Part shown: in pieces, positions 56,643-64,000 of the stretch
How positions within the stretch are numbered: position 1 is the stretch's first letter
Layout: the number at the start of each line of letters is the position of its first letter
Assembly (NCBI GenBank): GCA_905480605.1
Contig: CAJQRD010000002.1
Coordinates: forward strand, 1 to 64,000
DNA: 64,000 bases
Direction: 5' to 3'
Origin: an uncultured Saprospiraceae bacterium
GTDB lineage: Bacteria > Bacteroidota > Bacteroidia > Chitinophagales > Saprospiraceae
Translations under genes and position numbers: made by a program
The notes under the pieces: generated by a model
Seen by the model: the letters and a program-made list of their open reading frames with translations, nothing else
What the model was told of the DNA's origin: nothing
Databases searched by the model: none

Positions 56643-57290
56643 ATGAAAGCCATATTATTTTCCCTTGCATGCCTCCTCGCTGTTTCATCTGTAAACGCAC
56701 AATTAAAATTTGGAGTAAGATCAAATGTTTTCACATCAACAAATAGTGAACAATCCATAACACTTCAAAACCTTGCCCCATTAGAAATTATTGACTTTAA
56801 ATATCAAAACAGCAATTCAGGTTACAGTGCTGGTGGTTTTGTGTATGGCTCAAACAAGTTTTTGTTCTTTATGACGGAACTGTTATACCAATCCAATACT
56901 TCGAACTTCAATTTGAGTTCTGATGAAAACAATTTACAAAGAGCAAGAAGCTCACGAGATTTCTCTGTTCAAAAGAAGTCTATATATGTACCTGTTGCCG
57001 CAGGATTGAGATTTGGAAACTTTAAGGTAGGATTGGGTCCAACATTCAACTTTGCCCTCAGTCAATCTGATGACATAGGAGATTTAGAAGCATTTCAAAT
57101 CAAAAAAGATCCATTTGAATCTGGATTTCAGTTCCTAGTAGGTTATAGTTTGTTTGATCGAATTCATTTTGACTTAAAACGAGAAATCAGTTTTAGCAAA
57201 GCTACAGACGGTATTACATATCATGACCGATCGATTGGGATGAAAAATAGTTTAAGTAAAGTTTCATTAAGTCTTGGTGTTCTTTTTTAA
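56643..57290 (+). CDS. Small outer-membrane beta-barrel protein (PorT/OMP_b-brl type)
   Basis: MKAILFSLACLLAVSSVNAQ is a signal peptide. The remaining ~195 residues alternate hydrophobic and polar strands with turn glycines and aromatic girdles: LKFGVRSNVF, YSAGGFVYGSNKFLFF, VPVAAGLRFGNFKVGLGPTFNF, FLVGYSLFDRIHFDLKR, SKVSLSLGVLF. The C-terminal residue is Phe, as in outer-membrane barrels. Eight or so strands fit the PorT-like family; the function is not shown. It is convergent with the obgE-linked gene across only 3 bp. Confidence 0.82.
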   Translation: MKAILFSLACLLAVSSVNAQLKFGVRSNVFTSTNSEQSITLQNLAPLEIIDFKYQNSNSGYSAGGFVYGSNKFLFFMTELLYQSNTSNFNLSSDENNLQRARSSRDFSVQKKSIYVPVAAGLRFGNFKVGLGPTFNFALSQSDDIGDLEAFQIKKDPFESGFQFLVGYSLFDRIHFDLKREISFSKATDGITYHDRSIGMKNSLSKVSLSLGVLF

Positions 57291-57293
57291 CAC

Positions 57294-57872
57294 CTAATTT
57301 GAAAGGTTTGAAATGCAGCGTTCTCTTAGGTTCCAAACTGTGTCAAAATCCAATTCAATTTCTTGGTTAGAAATCCAATCTTTTAAATATTGTTTATGGT
57401 AATGAACTTTAAACTGCCCAATTTGAGAAGGTTCGATTTCTAACTCTTCAATAATATCTGATTTGATATTTTCAAATGAACTGTTAGCATTGGTAAGGTC
57501 TAATGTTACATTCTTCCATCTTATGTAACTGTGGGCTTCTGGTATGTATTCTAAACCAGTATTTACCAATGCACCTTTTATCCCTGCTGTGTTACGAGAA
57601 TTCATTTTATAAAGACCAATCATCAACTTAAAATCAGGATAGTTATTTTCCATTGCAACAGATTTAAACAAACCATGTTTAGAACTGCACGTACCTCTAT
57701 TCTCCCTAAATAATTGCGTTAGATCTTTACGGCATGTCGTTCTGCCATAAGGTAAATGTCGAAGCCATTGTGAAAGACTTTCGAAATCAATGATATTATG
57801 TGACAAACAGTAATCGGACAATACACCATTCGATGTAATTGCATAGTGAATCAATGGTTTAGATTTCTTCAC
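57294..57872 (-). CDS. obgE-linked protein with transglutaminase-like Cys/His/Asp pattern
   Basis: I do not recognise a named family. At 192 residues it has a GTG start (57872) overlapping the obgE 3' end by 14 bp, so the two are translated together. It shows a Cys in [11 protein letters not shown], a His in [10 protein letters not shown] and an Asp in VTLDLTN, in the order and spacing expected of the papain-like/transglutaminase fold (G-x-C-x-x-x-A/H; H-x-W; D-x-T). No signal peptide. The short N-terminal segment ([14 protein letters not shown]) is unlike lysozyme or NlpC proteins. The function is unknown; catalysis is inferred only from the triad-like pattern. Confidence 0.6.
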   Translation of the reverse strand: MKKSKPLIHYAITSNGVLSDYCLSHNIIDFESLSQWLRHLPYGRTTCRKDLTQLFRENRGTCSSKHGLFKSVAMENNYPDFKLMIGLYKMNSRNTAGIKGALVNTGLEYIPEAHSYIRWKNVTLDLTNANSSFENIKSDIIEELEIEPSQIGQFKVHYHKQYLKDWISNQEIELDFDTVWNLRERCISNLSN

Positions 57873-58857
57873 TTATTTCTTTCCAGATTAAATCCTTCAA
57901 CTCTGTTAATCCAGTTTGAGCAACCGAAGAGATAAAAGTATAAGGAATATCAATATTGATTTCAGATTGAATAAGCTCCTTCAATTCTTCATCAAGCATG
58001 TCTGCTTTTGTAATGGCCAATAACCTAGGTTTATCCATCAACTCAGGATTGTAGGTATTCAATTCATTAAGAAGAATATTGTATTCCTTTGTTATATCCT
58101 CAGATTCAGCAGAAATCATAAATAGAAGTAGGGCATTTCGTTCAATGTGTCTTAAAAATCGAATTCCTAAACCTCGACCTTGACTAGCCCCTTCAATAAT
58201 TCCAGGAATATCTGCCATTACAAATGATTTAGAATCTCGGTAACTTACAATACCCAAATTCGGAACTAAAGTTGTAAATGCATAATTAGCTATTTTAGGT
58301 TTAGCAGCAGAAACAACAGAAAGCAAAGTTGATTTTCCAGCATTTGGAAATCCAACCAATCCTACATCAGCCAATATTTTCAATTCCAGGATCTTCCACT
58401 CTTCCCTACCGTCTTCACCAGGTTGAGAATATCGAGGAGATTGATTGGTCGAAGATTTAAAATTAGAATTACCCAATCCACCTCGCCCGCCAGGAGTTAA
58501 GATTACTTTCTCACCATCCTCAGTTATTTCGAATTCAATTTCACCCGTTTCTACGTCTCTGGCTACTGTCCCTAATGGCACATCTACTATAATATCATCA
58601 CCTTGCGCGCCAGATTTATTTTGACCACTTCCTGTACCACCTGGTTGTGCGATAATATGCTTACGATACTTTACAGGCAATAAGGTCCAAAGTTGCTTGT
58701 TCCCTCGCAGTATGATATGACCACCTCGACCACCATCACCACCATCAGGACCTCCTTTAGCAGTCATTTTATCTCTATAGAAATGTGAAGACCCTGGGCC
58801 ACCTCTGCCTGATCTACAACATATTTTTACATAATCTACAAAATTCTGATCTGCCAT
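57859..58857 (-). CDS. obgE: Obg GTPase
   Basis: A ribosome-assembly and stringent-response GTPase. The N-terminal glycine-rich Obg fold (about 1-158) has [23 protein letters not shown] and [13 protein letters not shown]. The G domain (about 160-330) has G1 GFPNAGKST (169-177), the switch [14 protein letters not shown]3 [16 protein letters not shown], and G4/G5 ITKAD and SSVAQTGL. At 332 residues it lacks the variable C-terminal tail, as in many Bacteroidota. A good TACTTTTG box sits 18 bp upstream of the ATG. Confidence 0.96.
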   Translation of the reverse strand: MADQNFVDYVKICCRSGRGGPGSSHFYRDKMTAKGGPDGGDGGRGGHIILRGNKQLWTLLPVKYRKHIIAQPGGTGSGQNKSGAQGDDIIVDVPLGTVARDVETGEIEFEITEDGEKVILTPGGRGGLGNSNFKSSTNQSPRYSQPGEDGREEWKILELKILADVGLVGFPNAGKSTLLSVVSAAKPKIANYAFTTLVPNLGIVSYRDSKSFVMADIPGIIEGASQGRGLGIRFLRHIERNALLLFMISAESEDITKEYNILLNELNTYNPELMDKPRLLAITKADMLDEELKELIQSEINIDIPYTFISSVAQTGLTELKDLIWKEISEEI

Positions 58858-58875
58858 AACACTTTAAATAAGAGG

Positions 58876-58910
58876 CAAAAGTAGAGTTTTCAAGGGATAA
58901 TTGCATCAAA
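58876..58910 (-). promoter_or_regulatory. Candidate obgE promoter
   Basis: On the minus strand, TTTG (58910-58907), 23-bp spacer, TACTTTTG (58883-58876): a full Bacteroidota -33/-7 pair just before the obgE ATG at 58857. A perfect 18-bp palindrome lies immediately upstream. Confidence 0.5.
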
Positions 58911-58932
58911 AATGATAAAATGCATCAACCTT

Positions 58933-58971
58933 GCCGAGCTCTGACAGAGCGGAGCTCTGTCAGAGCTCGGC
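58933..58971. repeat. Perfect 18-bp inverted repeat with 3-base loop
   Basis: GCCGAGCTCTGACAGAGC (58933-58950), GGA, then the exact reverse complement (58954-58971). It lies between the divergent obgE and enoyl-CoA hydratase genes, has no T tract, and contains nested GAGCTC palindromes. It is GC-rich against its surroundings, like a REP-type or binding-site element. Confidence 0.92.
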
Positions 58972-59073
58972 TCTATCAAACAAAATACTTATAAATCCGT
59001 TGTACAATTGCATAGAAAATCAAAGAATTTGGCGTTTTTTTGAGCGACCTATTCAATTTTAAAGCTTACGCAC

Positions 59074-59841
59074 ATGGAAAAGACTAAACAAGGACATATT
59101 AATAGCGATATCAAAAATGGTTTGGCTACAATAGAATTTTACCATCCATCCCACAACTCTTTGCCTTCAATGCTTTTAGGACAACTGGCAAGTAAAATTA
59201 TGGAAGTTGGTCAAAATGATGAAGTCAAATTAATTCTACTTAAGAGTAAAGGAGAGCGTACATTCTGTGCAGGTGCAAGTTTTGACGAATTGGTTTCAAT
59301 CGACAATAAAGCAAATGGTAAAACTTTCTTTATGGGCTTTGCAAATGTTATCAACGCCATTAGAACATGTGGAAAGATAGTAATTGGCCGCGTACAAGGA
59401 AAAGCTGTTGGAGGTGGTGTTGGATTGGCTTCTGCAGTTGATTATTGTATGGCAACTAAATTTTCTTTGGTAAAGCTAAGTGAATTAGCCGTGGGTATAG
59501 GTCCTTTTGTAATAGGTCCAGCTGTAGAGAGAAAAATAGGTTTAGCAGCTTTCAGTCAAATGGCTATCAATGCTACAGAATGGCAGACTGCTGAATGGGC
59601 CAGAGATCGTGGATTGTATCAAGAGGTATTTGACAATGCAGAATTTATGGATGCCTACATCGAAAGATTCACCACTACTCTGCTCACAATGAACCCTACT
59701 GCCTTGAATAAACTGAAAGAAGTCTTTTGGGAAGGCACTGAAAATTGGGACACACTTTTAGAAACACGTGCAGAAATAAGTGGTGAATTGGTATTGTCTG
59801 ATTTTTCTAAAAAAACAATACAGAGTTTTCTCAAAAATTAA
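59074..59841 (+). CDS. Enoyl-CoA hydratase/isomerase family protein
   Basis: A crotonase-fold protein; the exact acyl substrate is unknown. The oxyanion-hole segments are ERTFCAGASFDEL (about residues 66-78) and VQGKAVGGGVGLASAVDYCMAT (about 108-129). The C-terminal helices (LTMNPTALNKLKEVFW) form the trimer domain. 255 residues is normal. Glu at the first catalytic position of hydratases (usually E in the third motif) is seen as SELAVGIGP, compatible with hydratase chemistry. It is the first gene of a rightward group (hydratase, deacetylase-like, priA). Confidence 0.87.
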   Translation: MEKTKQGHINSDIKNGLATIEFYHPSHNSLPSMLLGQLASKIMEVGQNDEVKLILLKSKGERTFCAGASFDELVSIDNKANGKTFFMGFANVINAIRTCGKIVIGRVQGKAVGGGVGLASAVDYCMATKFSLVKLSELAVGIGPFVIGPAVERKIGLAAFSQMAINATEWQTAEWARDRGLYQEVFDNAEFMDAYIERFTTTLLTMNPTALNKLKEVFWEGTENWDTLLETRAEISGELVLSDFSKKTIQSFLKN

Positions 59842-59892
59842 AAATCTACTTTTTGTAAAATTCTATTTTGATCATTAATATAAATACACCGG

Positions 59893-60795
59893 TTGTTAAA
59901 AATTGCTTTTTCTAAGATTTATAAATATTCACTTCCGGAAGGGCACAGGTTTCCTATGATGAAATATGAAGTCTTACCCGAACAGTTATTACACGAAGGA
60001 ACTGTTACAGATGACAATTTCTTCAGTCCTCAAAAACTGACTGATGATCAAATTTTACTGACACATGACAAAGAATATCTGGACAAACTAAATACATTAT
60101 CATTTAGTCGGAAGGAGGCTAGAAAAATAGGGTTTCCAATAAGAACCGATTTGATAGAACGCGGAAAATATATTTCACATGCTACTTATGAATGCGCACT
60201 TTTTGCATTGCAATATGGAGTGAGTATGAATATTGCTGGTGGTACACATCACGCATATGCTGGTCGAGGAGAAGGATTTTGTGTTTTCAACGATATGGCA
60301 ATAGCTTCAAACTTATTACTCGACAAAGGATTGGTTCAAAAAATCCTTTTTGTAGATCTCGATGTACACCAAGGAAATGGCAATGCTCATATTTTTAGAA
60401 ATGATGATCGTGTTTTTACGTTTAGTATGCATGGGGAAAAAAACTATCCACTTAGAAAAGAAGAATCAAATTTAGATATTGGTGTACCTGATAAAATTGA
60501 AGACGGACCTTACTTAAAATTATTAAAAGCCAGTTTACCTAAAATTATAGATGAAGTTCAACCAGAAATTGTATTTTATCAATCAGGTGTTGATATATTA
60601 ATCACAGATAAACTGGGAAGGCTGTCAATGACTATAAATGGATGTAAACAAAGAGATGAATTTGTATTTGAAACATGCAATAAAAACAACATCCCTGTGG
60701 TTGTCTCTATGGGTGGTGGTTATTCAGAAAGACTGTCTGATATCATTGAAGCACATGCCAATACATACAGGACGGCACAATCTATTTTCTTTTAG
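59893..60795 (+). CDS. Histone deacetylase family (acetoin-utilisation type) protein
   Basis: A zinc hydrolase of the arginase/deacetylase fold; bacterial members deacetylate small molecules or proteins. The catalytic His pair is in GGTHHAYAGRG, followed by GEGFCVFNDMAIA. The metal Asp/His motif is FVDLDVHQGNG and the later aromatic/zinc Asp is in FYQSGVDI. GGGYS closes the domain. 300 residues, class IV-like size. The start is a TTG at 59893 and no ATG fits better. It lies 51 bp after the enoyl-CoA hydratase gene and 9 bp before priA, so all three are probably co-transcribed. Confidence 0.88.
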   Translation: MLKIAFSKIYKYSLPEGHRFPMMKYEVLPEQLLHEGTVTDDNFFSPQKLTDDQILLTHDKEYLDKLNTLSFSRKEARKIGFPIRTDLIERGKYISHATYECALFALQYGVSMNIAGGTHHAYAGRGEGFCVFNDMAIASNLLLDKGLVQKILFVDLDVHQGNGNAHIFRNDDRVFTFSMHGEKNYPLRKEESNLDIGVPDKIEDGPYLKLLKASLPKIIDEVQPEIVFYQSGVDILITDKLGRLSMTINGCKQRDEFVFETCNKNNIPVVVSMGGGYSERLSDIIEAHANTYRTAQSIFF

Positions 60796-60804
60796 TATTT
60801 TGTA

Positions 60805-63255
60805 ATGGTGGAGAATTATAAATATATACGTGTCATCCTACCCTTAGCAGTTCCTAAGATTTACACCTACCGTGTAGAGGAGAAGCATTGGGATAAGATA
60901 CAATTCGGTGTTCGCGTCGAAGTACCGCTAAGGAACAAGTTATACTCTGCCATCTTAATAGATGAGATTGAAAAACCTGATACACTTCACAGGCTCAAAT
61001 CAATAAGATCATTTATTGATACACATCCCATTATTACACCACAACAATATGAATTATGGTCATGGATGGCAAGTTATTACATGACTACTATTGGGGAAGT
61101 CATGAATGTGGCAATGCCTTCTGGTCTTAAATTAAATAGTGAAACCAAACTGATTGCCACAGAGCATATTGACAATTCAGAATTTCAACTTACGGATAAG
61201 GAGTATATGCTTGCCGAAGCCATTTCAATCCAAGATGAAATAACTATTAGTCAAGCCCAAGAAATTCTTGATCAAAAAACAGTGTACCCTCTGATCAAAT
61301 CTCTCCTTGACAAAAATATTCTTTATATAAAAGAAGAGCTTAAGGAAAAATTCAAAGCTAAGAAGGTGGACTTTGTAAGACTATCAGATACATATGCAGA
61401 TAAAGGCACCAATATGGCTGAGGCGTTTAATCTTACTTTGCGAAGTGAAAAACAAACCAGAGCTATACTTGGATATGTTCAATTGTCAAAGCAACAAGAA
61501 TGGATACCTAAGTCAGAAATCAACAAACTAGCTAATGTAGATTCTACAACAATCAAAGCATTGGTTAAGAAAGGAATATTTGATATTGAAGCCAAAGAGG
61601 TTAGTCGGATTGCCAATGAACTTCTTGAAGAGAAAGAACTTCCCCCTTTAAGTGAAAACCAAATCAGAGCTATTGCCGAAATCGAGGAACTTCAAAAAAT
61701 AAAAGATCACGTTTTACTATTTGGAGTAACAGGAAGTGGTAAAACTAGAATATATATTGATCTTATAAAAAAGACAATTGCAGAAGGCAAACAAGTTTTG
61801 TATCTACTGCCTGAGATTGCATTGACAACTCAAATCGTTGACAGGTTACTTTATGTTTTTAAAGGAGATATCGGGGTCTACCACAGTAAAATGAGTAACA
61901 ATTTACGGGTAGAACTTTGGAATGCCTCACTTAACGGAAAAAGTTTAATACTTGGAGCACGTTCTAGTTTGTTTTTGCCTTTTAGCAACCTTGGTTTGAT
62001 CATAATTGATGAAGAACATGATCCATCCTTTAAGCAATCTGACCCTGCTCCAAGATATAATGCAAGGGATACTGCCATTTACTTATCACAAATTAACAAA
62101 GCTAAAGTTTTGCTTGGAACAGCAACACCTTCTTTGGAAACTTATAAGAATGCTATAGAAAGCAAATTTGGAATTGTAAAGCTCCTTGAGCGTCATGGAG
62201 AATCGGTATTGCCAGAAATTCAAGTCGTCGACCTTAAAGAACAATACAAGAAAGGGTACATGGACTCGATATTAAGCAAAGACCTTAAGGATGCAATTAA
62301 AAATGCTTTAGCCCAAAAAGAGCAAATCTTGTTGTTCCAAAACAGAAGAGGTTTCTCCCCTACTTTGCAATGTCAAGCTTGCGACTACAATGCTGGATGT
62401 CCCAATTGTGACGTCAGTTTAACTGTACATGATTACTTTAATGAATTGCGTTGTCACTATTGTGGCTACAAATCTAAATTGCCAAAAGATTGTCCGCAGT
62501 GCGGTTTTCCAGATTTGAATAAAAAAGGTTACGGTACGGAAAAGATAGAGCAAGAAATTCAAAAAATATTTCCTGCAGCCAATGTTGGACGAATGGATTT
62601 TGATACTGCAAAAACTAAAAATTCATACGAAAAGATATTCTCAGATTTCAAGCAACACAAAATCGATATTCTTGTAGGTACACAAATGATCACCAAGGGT
62701 TTGGATTTTGATAATATCTCAATTGTTGGAATTTTATCGGCAGACAAGATATTGTACTTTCCTGATTTTAAAGCCAACGAACGTGCTTTTCAATTGTTTA
62801 CGCAAGTGGCTGGTCGAGCAGGAAGAAGAGCCAAAAAGGGCAAGGTAATCATCCAAACCTTCAACCCAGAACATCCTGTGGTTATTGAAACACAGCGTTA
62901 TGATTATGCCAATTTCTACAAACGAGAATTGATAGAAAGAAAGAATTTTCTATATCCACCCTATTACAGGATAATTATAATTACGGTCAAACATAAACGG
63001 CCCGAAGTAGCCGAAAAAGCAGCTATAAAAATGGGTCAGCTATTGAAGACCAAATTGGGTAATCGCATCATGGGACCAAGTGTTCCAGGGATAGCTAGGT
63101 TGAGAGGATTGTATCAACAACAGATCATCATTAAGATGGAAAAAAACAAACAAGTTATCGAAGGTATCAAAGCCTATATCACAGAAGTAAAGAATGACGT
63201 TTTATTCGAAAAAGGAAGAAGTAGTGTAAGGATTGTTATAGATGTTGACCCTTGA
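60805..63255 (+). CDS. priA: Primosomal protein N' (replication restart helicase PriA)
   Basis: A 3'-to-5' DNA helicase that reloads replisomes. The N-terminal 3'-binding domain (about 1-100) is followed by a winged helix, then the helicase core: Walker A GVTGSGKTRIYI (near 309), motif II IIDEEHDPSF (DEEH), and motif III LLGTATPSLETY. The zinc-binding region (residues ~523-566) has the eight expected cysteines (CQAC, CPNC, CHYC, CPQC). Motif V/VI segments are GTQMITKGLDF and QVAGRAGRR. 816 residues, full length. It is the last gene of its group; a repeat-filled gap separates it from the MutS-like gene. Confidence 0.96.
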   Translation: MVENYKYIRVILPLAVPKIYTYRVEEKHWDKIQFGVRVEVPLRNKLYSAILIDEIEKPDTLHRLKSIRSFIDTHPIITPQQYELWSWMASYYMTTIGEVMNVAMPSGLKLNSETKLIATEHIDNSEFQLTDKEYMLAEAISIQDEITISQAQEILDQKTVYPLIKSLLDKNILYIKEELKEKFKAKKVDFVRLSDTYADKGTNMAEAFNLTLRSEKQTRAILGYVQLSKQQEWIPKSEINKLANVDSTTIKALVKKGIFDIEAKEVSRIANELLEEKELPPLSENQIRAIAEIEELQKIKDHVLLFGVTGSGKTRIYIDLIKKTIAEGKQVLYLLPEIALTTQIVDRLLYVFKGDIGVYHSKMSNNLRVELWNASLNGKSLILGARSSLFLPFSNLGLIIIDEEHDPSFKQSDPAPRYNARDTAIYLSQINKAKVLLGTATPSLETYKNAIESKFGIVKLLERHGESVLPEIQVVDLKEQYKKGYMDSILSKDLKDAIKNALAQKEQILLFQNRRGFSPTLQCQACDYNAGCPNCDVSLTVHDYFNELRCHYCGYKSKLPKDCPQCGFPDLNKKGYGTEKIEQEIQKIFPAANVGRMDFDTAKTKNSYEKIFSDFKQHKIDILVGTQMITKGLDFDNISIVGILSADKILYFPDFKANERAFQLFTQVAGRAGRRAKKGKVIIQTFNPEHPVVIETQRYDYANFYKRELIERKNFLYPPYYRIIIITVKHKRPEVAEKAAIKMGQLLKTKLGNRIMGPSVPGIARLRGLYQQQIIIKMEKNKQVIEGIKAYITEVKNDVLFEKGRSSVRIVIDVDP

Positions 63256-63268
63256 TTTTAATTAATAT

Positions 63269-63440
63269 TTAATAATGAATAGTTAATGATTAATAATTAT
63301 AAATAATGGGCGAGAATGAAAATTGGGTTAAGAGATTAGAGTTATGAGTTATGAATTAATTTAAAAATCGCAGATAAAGTCAACGACTGGTAAAACATTG
63401 AAGTACTGTTGACATTGAAGAAATGAAGCATTAGAAATAA
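63269..63440. repeat. Mixed repeats before the MutS-like gene
   Basis: AATAATTATAAATAATGG-type segments, a CGCAGAT...ACTGGTA copy of the trpB-trpA unit (about 63369-63393), and TGTTGACATTGAAG with GAAGCATTAGAA like those at 9790 and 35008. Three repeat families meet in one 197-bp gap. Confidence 0.65.
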
Positions 63441-63452
63441 GAAAAAAAGTAG

Positions 63453-64000
63453 ATGATTGAAATTTATATAGAGAAAAAAGAGGTTGCTGAAAATCAAAAA
63501 AATCATTTTGCAACACGGGTTAAGTTATTAAGTTATGTAAGGCTTGCAGTCATCGCTCTTATAGTTGTATTGCTTTATCACCATGATAAATTTAGTGGCC
63601 TTGTATTAACTGGATTTATTTTGGTATTACTGGTTGTTTTTGGGTTTCTGGTCAAACTATTTACCAACCAGAAGTTTAATCGCGATTTACATAGCACCAT
63701 TTCATTGATAAATGAGCGTGAAATAAACTACTTAGAAAATTCAGTATTAGATTTTGATGATGGTCAAAACTACTTGGATACAACACATCTATTCAGTTAT
63801 GACTTAGATTTGTATGGCAAATCATCTTTATTCCAACATCTAAACCGAACACATTCTTATATTGGGAACAAGTCGCTTTCGGATGCTCTGGTTTCTGAAG
63901 CTAACAAGGAAGAAGTCTTAAAAAAACAAGAAGCCATAAGTGAACTTTCCTCTAAATTAAAGTGGAGACAAAATTTCCTAGCACTTGCTGAGTTACAAGA
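63453..64000 (+). CDS. Membrane-anchored MutS-like protein, N-terminal part
   Basis: The gene runs off the right end; 182 residues are visible from ATG 63453. Two membrane helices (residues ~29-47, VRLAVIALIVVLLYHH, and ~50-70, FSGLVLTGFILVLLVVFGFLV) come first. Then come DFDDGQNYLDTTHLFSYDLD and LFQHLNRTHSYIGNKSLSDALV, which match the core-domain opening of MutS-family proteins (the HxxxxDLxxxG...L...LNRT...G...L connection). The ATPase domain is beyond the window. This is a known but little-studied Bacteroidota form (MutS-like with N-terminal transmembrane helices). It is not the canonical mismatch-recognition MutS because it lacks the N-terminal mismatch domain. Confidence 0.8.
   Translation, partial: MIEIYIEKKEVAENQKNHFATRVKLLSYVRLAVIALIVVLLYHHDKFSGLVLTGFILVLLVVFGFLVKLFTNQKFNRDLHSTISLINEREINYLENSVLDFDDGQNYLDTTHLFSYDLDLYGKSSLFQHLNRTHSYIGNKSLSDALVSEANKEEVLKKQEAISELSSKLKWRQNFLALAELQ

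Overview
The window is a 64 kb piece of an AT-rich Bacteroidota chromosome, most likely from the Saprospiria/Saprospirales or a close relative. This rests on type IX secretion (T9SS) C-terminal domains, a SusC-era style TonB receptor with a carboxypeptidase-regulatory-like N-terminus, TamB, DUF389, DUF6090-like and DUF4296-like proteins, TAnnTTTG promoter boxes and almost no Shine-Dalgarno sequences. It is mainly core, vertically inherited DNA. I see no rRNA, tRNA, prophage, transposase or CRISPR array.

Layout. 1-4.5 kb: the end of a tryptophan operon, trpD(partial)-trpC-trpF-trpB-trpA, with trpB frameshifted in an A8 run. 4.5-14.4 kb: arfB, a serine hydrolase, a small T9SS-domain remnant, a frameshifted TonB-dependent receptor, a flavin monooxygenase and a 1022-residue Asp-box beta-propeller protein ending at a strong terminator. 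14.5-21 kb: a decayed erythromycin-esterase-like lipoprotein gene, a truncated haemoglobin, then a minus-strand run of DUF389, patatin, prfB (with the classical RF2 +1 frameshift), a two-domain FKBP lipoprotein and nrnA. 21-24 kb: ndk and mutS2. 24.8-33.2 kb: one giant repetitive secreted protein (2813 residues) with a CHU_C/T9SS type B end. 33-41 kb: aroC, a small membrane protein, tamB and folP. 41-47.7 kb: an M23 peptidase, a PhoR/PhoB-like two-component pair, a lipoprotein, a SixA-like phosphatase, an unrecognised helical protein and a beta-phosphoglucomutase-like HAD enzyme. 47.8-53.5 kb: an OmpA-propeller protein, a frameshifted alpha/beta hydrolase, a HesB/IscA protein and a 5'-nucleotidase split into two genes. 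53.5-64 kb: a possible oriC beside dnaA, a T9SS cargo protein, an outer-membrane barrel, an orphan gene translationally linked to obgE, obgE, an enoyl-CoA hydratase, a histone-deacetylase-family enzyme, priA and the start of a membrane-anchored MutS-like ATPase.

How it works together. Aromatic biosynthesis is represented twice (trp genes and aroC). Genome maintenance is well represented (dnaA, priA, two MutS-family proteins, nrnA). Surface and export functions (T9SS cargo, TamB, TonB receptor, OmpA and PorT-like barrels) make up much of the coding mass.

The least ordinary features lie between genes. There are at least six different families of short repeats: ATTATGG heptamers, TCATTAGA octamers, GC-rich TTCGCTTTGCTC runs, a 42-bp-spaced unit, a GA-rich triplet of elements and one perfect 18-bp palindrome. 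Three genes each carry one single-base frameshift; two of these lie at homopolymers and could be sequencing errors. I did not find a convincing new multi-gene system; the strongest leads are the repeat families, the giant two-family repeat protein, the obgE-linked Cys/His/Asp protein and the membrane MutS.
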